A DNA stretch of 64,000 nt from Segatella copri. GTDB lineage: Bacteria > Bacteroidota > Bacteroidia > Bacteroidales > Bacteroidaceae. This document shows positions 57,769-64,000 of the stretch, piece after piece. Where the stretch lies: positions 54,246-118,245 of the forward strand of contig NZ_NMPZ01000011.1 in NCBI RefSeq assembly GCF_002224675.1. Direction: 5' to 3'. A program made the translations under genes and the position numbers. The notes under the pieces were generated by a model that saw only the letters and a program-made list of their open reading frames with translations, was not told the DNA's origin and did no database searches. Position 1 is the stretch's first letter. Each line of letters opens with the position of its first letter.

Positions 57769-60486
57769 ATGACGCCAGAAGAAAAAGCAAGAGTCAAAAT
57801 AGACCAATGGTTTGCTGATGCAGGATGGAAGGTTGTCAATCGGGATGAATACGAGCCTACCATCTCAGCCGTAGCTATTCGTGAGGGATTGCTCAAAGGC
57901 AATCTTGAAGCAGATTATTTCCTGTTTATCAATGGGAAAGCTGTCGGTGTGCTCGAAGCTAAACGAGAAGAAATTAATATTTCTTCCAATATTGTGAGTG
58001 AACAGGCTATCACATATGCAAAGAGTGTACCTGACTGTTATCAAGCCTGGCAAAAACCTTTGCCTTTCCTTTTTAAATCAAATGGCAAGGAAATAGAGTT
58101 TTTTGATTATAGACATCGTGAAACTTCAGAATGGGAAACTATCAGCCGCATTCTTACTCCTAAGGAAATAGTAAAGATGTTAGGTATAGACGACCCTTTT
58201 GCCGGACTTCCTACATTGAATAAGAAAGGTCTGCGAGAATGCCAATATGAGGCAGTCACGGAATTGGAGAAGAGCTTCCGTATAGGGCAAAATCGTGCAT
58301 TGATGGTTCTAGCTACTGGTGCCGGCAAAACATATACGGCATGTCTCACGGCCTATCGCATGCTTAGCTATACTCCTATGCGTCGTGTTCTGTTTCTTGT
58401 TGACCGCAATAACCTCGGAAAACAGGCAGAAACAGAGTTTGGCACATTCCGCCTTACGGAAACTGGTGATGCCTTCAATACTATCTATGCAGTCAACAGG
58501 TTGAAGTCGGCTGAAGTACCAACAGACAGCAATGTGGTTATCTGTACCATACAAAGATTATTCTCACTCTTAAAAGGAGAAGAGATTACGGATACAGATG
58601 ATGACGATGAAGATACAGCTGATGGTGAAGTAACATTACCAGACAACCCAAACTTACCACACGATTTCTTCGACCTTATCATTATAGATGAGTGTCACCG
58701 TTCTATTTATGGCAACTGGCGCAAGGTGCTAGAATACTTTGATACAGCTCGCCTTATTGGTCTTACAGCGACACCAATTTCAGAAACGATGGCATTCTTC
58801 AACAACAACCGTGTTGTAAACTATACGCTTGAGCAGTCAGTCATAGATGGTGTCAACGTCGATAGCCGCATCTATCGAATCAGAACAAAGGTAACAGAAG
58901 AAGGTGGAGCTATTATGCAAGGTCAGAAAACCAAAGTTGAGACTCGATACACTGGTGAAGTTAAAACCGTAAGCACAAAAGAAACGAAGACTTATACGAA
59001 AGAAGAGTTAAATCGAAGCATCATCAACCCTGCCCAGATAAAACTTATTCTTTCCACTTATCGTGATGCTGTCTATACAGAAATGTTCAATGACCCTCAA
59101 AGAGAGCCTAACATGGACTATCTGCCAAAGACCCTCATCTTTGCGCTCAACGAGAACCATGCAACAAATATCGTTCAAATTGCTAAAGAAGTTTTTGGAC
59201 GCACGGATGACCGCTTTGTTCAGAAGATAACCTATTCAGCAGGAGATAGCAATGAACTGATACGCCAGTTTCGTAACGACAAGGACTTTCGCATTGCCGT
59301 AACCTGTACTCTTGTGGCAACAGGAACAGATGTAAAGCCTCTGGAAGTCGTGATGTTTATGCGTGATGTGGCTTCAGCTCCCCTCTATACACAGATGAAA
59401 GGTCGTGGAGTCCGGACAATAGGTGATGAACAGCTGCGCAACGTGACACCTAATGCAATAAGCAAAGACTGTTTCTTCCTTGTTGATGCAGTAGGAGTAA
59501 CCGAACATGAGCATATCATACCAGGTCAGTATGAAGGTCCAGAGACAGAGACCATCACATTAAAAGAACTATTGGAACGTATCGCTCATGGAAATCTGCC
59601 AGACAATTACCTCAAGCGACTTGCTGCCACATTATCCAGACTTTACAATAAGGCAGATAATGCACAGCGACAGGAATTTGTCCGCATCGCTCATGATGAC
59701 ATGCTGGAAATTGCTCAACGCATCTATAATGCTCTCGATTCTGAGCACCAGCCACAATTGCCACCATACGTAGATATCAATGAACCTAACAATGAACGTA
59801 AGGGTTTGGTATCTCCGATAGCTAATCATGCCAATGTCTGTAAGTACATACTGATTCTTGCAGCTGGTTTTGTCAACACGCTGATGCCAGGAGAAGATAC
59901 GCTCATATCCAAAGGTTTCTCTATAGAAGAGGCTCAAAGTACCACAGATGCATTTGAGCAATATTGCTGCGACCACAGTGATGACATAGAAGCTTTACGC
60001 ATTCTATATAATAACGAGGGCGAACCTATCACCTATTCCATGCTGAAAGACTTGGAAAACAAGTTGAAGATGGAGAACAACCGCTTTGCCCAAAAGCTCT
60101 TATGGAATTCATACGCCATCGTATATGGTGATAAAGTACGCCGCACGACCAGGAAGGAAGAATCGGAGGCTCTTACCAACATCATCCAACTGGTACGCTT
60201 CGCTTACCATCAGACAGCAAAACTGGAAAGTGCCTATCCTACGGCTCGAAGTATGTTTAATCTTTGGTATGGTCGAAAACAGATGGATATAACAGCGAAG
60301 CAGAAAGATTTGATAGGCAAGATAGTGGAATACATCGCAGCCAATGGAGCCTGCAACGTGCGAGAGATAAGGAAGAACGATGTCACCCATGCAGCCCAAT
60401 TGATTGCAGCTTTCGGAAACATGAAGAAAGCTGACGAGGCTTTGGATTCCGTATATAAATTTATAGTATTAAGAACAACTGCATAG
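57769..60486 (+). CDS. hsdR: type I restriction endonuclease R subunit
   Basis: A 905-residue DNA translocase/nuclease of a type I restriction-modification system. The N-terminal nuclease domain has ADYFLFINGKAVGVLEAKRE (PD-ExK type). The helicase motor has Walker A MVLATGAGKTYTACLTAYRM, DECHRSIYGNWR (motif II), GLTATP (motif III) and TGTDVKPLEVVMFMRDVASA, MKGRGVRTIGDE (motifs V-VI). The C-terminus resembles the EcoEI-type R domain. It leads an operon with hsdM 9 nt downstream. Base composition is more AT-rich than the neighbouring core genes, consistent with horizontal transfer. Confidence 0.95.
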   Translation: MTPEEKARVKIDQWFADAGWKVVNRDEYEPTISAVAIREGLLKGNLEADYFLFINGKAVGVLEAKREEINISSNIVSEQAITYAKSVPDCYQAWQKPLPFLFKSNGKEIEFFDYRHRETSEWETISRILTPKEIVKMLGIDDPFAGLPTLNKKGLRECQYEAVTELEKSFRIGQNRALMVLATGAGKTYTACLTAYRMLSYTPMRRVLFLVDRNNLGKQAETEFGTFRLTETGDAFNTIYAVNRLKSAEVPTDSNVVICTIQRLFSLLKGEEITDTDDDDEDTADGEVTLPDNPNLPHDFFDLIIIDECHRSIYGNWRKVLEYFDTARLIGLTATPISETMAFFNNNRVVNYTLEQSVIDGVNVDSRIYRIRTKVTEEGGAIMQGQKTKVETRYTGEVKTVSTKETKTYTKEELNRSIINPAQIKLILSTYRDAVYTEMFNDPQREPNMDYLPKTLIFALNENHATNIVQIAKEVFGRTDDRFVQKITYSAGDSNELIRQFRNDKDFRIAVTCTLVATGTDVKPLEVVMFMRDVASAPLYTQMKGRGVRTIGDEQLRNVTPNAISKDCFFLVDAVGVTEHEHIIPGQYEGPETETITLKELLERIAHGNLPDNYLKRLAATLSRLYNKADNAQRQEFVRIAHDDMLEIAQRIYNALDSEHQPQLPPYVDINEPNNERKGLVSPIANHANVCKYILILAAGFVNTLMPGEDTLISKGFSIEEAQSTTDAFEQYCCDHSDDIEALRILYNNEGEPITYSMLKDLENKLKMENNRFAQKLLWNSYAIVYGDKVRRTTRKEESEALTNIIQLVRFAYHQTAKLESAYPTARSMFNLWYGRKQMDITAKQKDLIGKIVEYIAANGACNVREIRKNDVTHAAQLIAAFGNMKKADEALDSVYKFIVLRTTA

Positions 60487-61929
<1,443 letters not shown>

Positions 61930-61930
61930 A

Positions 61931-63091
61931 ATGGACAAAAGTTTGACAAACACTAACATCGAACAGCAGTTTACTGAAGTCGTAAATCTGATAGTTCAGC
62001 ATCGAAGTAAAGCGTCTATGGCTGTCAATAAGGAGATGCTGCTCACAGCGTGGCATGTAGGTGCCTATGTTTCCAAGAAGTTAAAAAGTGAGGAATGGGG
62101 AAGCAAGGTTATTTCCCAACTATCTGAATATATCCGTTCTCAACATCCTGAGATAAAAGGATATAGTAGAAGAAACATATATAATATGGTGATGTTCTAT
62201 GATGAATATTCTACGGAAACTTTCACTACGATAGTAAATAAGTACCTTGATGCAGAATTTGTGCAGCCAATGGCTGCACAAATTGAAGTAAAACAATTAG
62301 TATCGAAAAGTAAGGCAATACAATCAAAAAATGGTGCTGCTGCATTTGTGCAGCCACTGGCTGCACAAATGCCTAAAATTTTGGAGTTGACAACGTTCAC
62401 TAACCATATAGAAATACTATGTCGTTGTAAGCGTTATGAACAGCGGTTATTCTATATTCTTTATGCACATAAAGAAAAACTAGGAAAAAGAGAGATGCAG
62501 CGCTGTATTGACAATGATACTTTTTCCAATCTTCTCGGAAATAAAAGTAATATGTCGAAGGGATTATTAGAGCAATATCCTGATGCTCCTATTATGTTTA
62601 AAGACACTGTGTTTTTAGATTTTCTTGGGTTACCAAAGAAATACAATGAAAGCAAATTGAAGAATGGATTAATAGAGCATATGAAGCAATTTATTCTCGA
62701 ATTAGGTAAAGATTTCATCTTTATGGACCAAGAGTATCCGCTCACCGTTGGTGCATCTACCTATAAGGCAGACTTGCTGTTTTTTCATCGCGGTCTCCAG
62801 GCACTTGTTGCGGTGGAATTGAAGAAAACCAAATTCCATCCTCGAGATCTTGGTCAATTAGAGTTTTACCTTGAAGCTCTTGACCGTGATGTGAAACGTT
62901 CCAACGAGAACCCTTCTATTGGCATCATTTTATGTCCTGATGTGGACAAGGTTGTTGTTGAATATGCTATGAGTCGCAGCATGAGTCCTACGATGGTGGC
63001 GGAATATAAGCGTATCTTAATTCCGCAAGAAAAAATGCAACAACAATTAAGGGAATTCTGTCAGTTCTTCTCAAAAGAAGATAAATCTTAA
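61931..63091 (+). CDS. DUF1016 / PDDEXK nuclease-domain protein inside the hsd operon
   Basis: A 386-residue YhcG-like protein. The N-terminal DUF1016_N winged-helix region (IVQHRSKASMAVNKEMLLTA, then SQLSEYIRSQHPEIKGYSRR) is followed by a C-terminal PD-(D/E)XK domain (KDFIFMDQEYPLTVGASTYK, DLLFFHRGLQALVAVELKKT). Such genes often sit among type I restriction genes; their role is unproven. Between the domains (about residues 105-150) are two copies of FVQPMAAQ/FVQPLAAQ, each encoded by a perfect palindrome. It is placed between hsdM (1-nt gap) and hsdS (20-nt gap). Confidence 0.9.
   Translation: MDKSLTNTNIEQQFTEVVNLIVQHRSKASMAVNKEMLLTAWHVGAYVSKKLKSEEWGSKVISQLSEYIRSQHPEIKGYSRRNIYNMVMFYDEYSTETFTTIVNKYLDAEFVQPMAAQIEVKQLVSKSKAIQSKNGAAAFVQPLAAQMPKILELTTFTNHIEILCRCKRYEQRLFYILYAHKEKLGKREMQRCIDNDTFSNLLGNKSNMSKGLLEQYPDAPIMFKDTVFLDFLGLPKKYNESKLKNGLIEHMKQFILELGKDFIFMDQEYPLTVGASTYKADLLFFHRGLQALVAVELKKTKFHPRDLGQLEFYLEALDRDVKRSNENPSIGIILCPDVDKVVVEYAMSRSMSPTMVAEYKRILIPQEKMQQQLREFCQFFSKEDKS
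62256..62372 (+). repeat. family D: two in-frame palindromes in the DUF1016 gene
   Basis: AATTTGTGCAGCC / GGCTGCACAAATT at 62256-62284 (13-bp stem, 3-nt loop) and GCATTTGTGCAGCC / GGCTGCACAAATGC at 62342-62372 (14-bp stem, 3-nt loop). They encode EFVQPMAAQI and AFVQPLAAQM and sit 58 bp apart. Confidence 0.85.
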
Positions 63092-63111
63092 AATTAATAG
63101 ACAAATTAATA

Positions 63112-64000
63112 ATGGACACAAAAGCATTAAGACAAAAGATACTCGACCTTGCTATTCACGGCAAGCTCGTTCCACAAGATCCCAACGATGAGCCTGCATC
63201 GGTGCTGCTCGAACGTATCCGTGCAGAAAAAGAAAGACTCATCAAAGAGGGAAAAATTAAGAAGGGAAAGAAGTCTGCAAAGACTTCTGATAAGCCGCAT
63301 TATCCCTTTGAACTGCCGAAGGGGTGGGAATGGGTAACTTTAGAAGACATTTGTGCAAAATTCTCAACAGGACCTTTTGGCTCAATGGTGCATAAATCAG
63401 ACTACGTAACAGCTAATGGCGTTCCTATTGTAAACCCTGCAAATATAGTCAATGGTACTATATCAAGCAAGAACATTATGTATATATCAAAAGACAAATC
63501 TATTGAACTAGAACGATATAAATTAGAAGTCAATGACATAGTGTTAGCTCGTAGAGGAGATTTGACAAAATGCACTATTGTAGGCAATGAGCAAGTTGAC
63601 TTTATTTGCGGAACAGGTTCATTTTTCCTTCATTTAATATCAGTATTGCCACAGTATTTCCAACTTGTTTATATGTCTTCGTATGTGCAAATAATTCTTA
63701 CAACAGAATGCGTAGGGGCAACTATGAACAATTTGAACCAGAGTGTGTTAAGCCAGATATTATTTCCATTACCACCATTAGCTGAACAAAAAAGAGTAGT
63801 AGCAAGAACAAAGTACATGCTGTCCATTATAACAACTTTGGATAATGAACAATATAGCTTACATACTACAATAAAGCAAGCAAAGGCAAAAGTTCTTGAC
63901 CTTGCCATTCACGGCAAACTTGTACCGCAAGACCCGAATGACGAGCCTGCCAGCGAACTGCTCAAACGCATCAATCCAAAGGCAGAAATCACTTGTGATA
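63112..64000 (+). CDS. hsdS: type I restriction specificity subunit S (3' part outside window)
   Basis: The frame starts MDTKALRQKILDLAIHGKLV and is open to the window end (296 codons). A first target-recognition domain follows from YPFELPKGWEWVTLEDICAK, with SMVHKSDYVTANGVPIVNPA and ending in LPPLAEQKRVVARTKYMLSI. Then the central conserved helix repeats the N-terminal sequence (KVLDLAIHGKLVPQDPNDEP). This is the half-repeat layout of HsdS, so a second recognition domain should follow past 64000. It determines the DNA site of the HsdR/HsdM complex. The recognition domain is more AT-rich than its flanks, as usual for these variable parts. Confidence 0.92.
   Translation, partial: MDTKALRQKILDLAIHGKLVPQDPNDEPASVLLERIRAEKERLIKEGKIKKGKKSAKTSDKPHYPFELPKGWEWVTLEDICAKFSTGPFGSMVHKSDYVTANGVPIVNPANIVNGTISSKNIMYISKDKSIELERYKLEVNDIVLARRGDLTKCTIVGNEQVDFICGTGSFFLHLISVLPQYFQLVYMSSYVQIILTTECVGATMNNLNQSVLSQILFPLPPLAEQKRVVARTKYMLSIITTLDNEQYSLHTTIKQAKAKVLDLAIHGKLVPQDPNDEPASELLKRINPKAEITCD

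Overview
The window looks like a chromosomal segment of a gut-type Bacteroidota, most likely Prevotellaceae (Prevotella/Segatella copri-like). The reasons are Bacteroidota-type promoters (TTG, 19-20 nt, TAnnTTTG) before many genes, A-rich non-Shine-Dalgarno leaders, PorX, GldH and a PorW/SprE-like lipoprotein of the type IX secretion/gliding set, a Bacteroides-like order of Nmad1 (DUF1599), DoxX-like gene, tpiA, SPOR gene and folE, the purH-mreBCD-mrdA-rodA block, and a smalltalk/HU-HIG/DUF3987 cassette. The species name is inference from this content.

Layout. 1-14.8 kb is mostly core: a partial RND adaptor, cca, an Nmad1 gene, a DoxX-like gene fused in frame to tpiA, a SPOR protein, folE, xth, aroA, a metal ABC permease, a large TPR lipoprotein and a LysO transporter split into two genes. 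14.9-26.0 kb is an accessory island: DUF5675, a DUF3987 helicase-like protein with a VirE_N-type domain, a Bro-N antirepressor-like gene, small regulators, a decayed IS200/RAYT-like transposase inside palindromic repeats, DUF2442 with a truncated DUF4160 partner, an AAA-ATPase/PD-(D/E)XK protein, a glycine-tailed HU protein and a 31-residue smalltalk protein. 26.2-40.1 kb is core again: porX, tsaE, trxA, dnaE, psd, pssA, yraN-birA-pyrH, tadA, rsmI, tdk, an AI-2E exporter, then tRNA-Lys. 40.3-56.8 kb carries a repeat cluster, a DUF4840-like lipoprotein, a sugar porter, metF-holB-ricT-gldH, and (minus strand) purH(IMPCH only)-mreB-mreC-mreD-mrdA-rodA, then clpB. 57-64 kb holds a secreted low-complexity protein behind a sigma-54-like promoter and a type I restriction locus hsdR-hsdM-DUF1016-hsdS, with hsdS cut by the window end.

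The most unusual feature is the density of several unrelated short repeat families. (A) GC-rich palindromes surround the decayed transposase and also lie at 15.6, 22.7 and 40.3 kb. (B) Palindromes with a GGATTTGCAATCC core lie inside the DUF3987 coding region and as an array before smalltalk. (C) A TTCAAAGTTCAAAG motif sits just upstream of many start codons. (D) Two GTGCAGCC palindromes sit in frame inside the DUF1016 gene. (E) A 28-31 bp Gly/Tyr-coding sequence occurs at the DUF3987 3' end and as an inverted pair around an AT-rich palindrome before the HU gene. Other oddities are the DoxX-TpiA fusion, a stand-alone IMP cyclohydrolase domain where related genomes are remembered to carry bifunctional PurH, a ClpB that appears shortened in its second AAA domain, and a near-leaderless rsmI.
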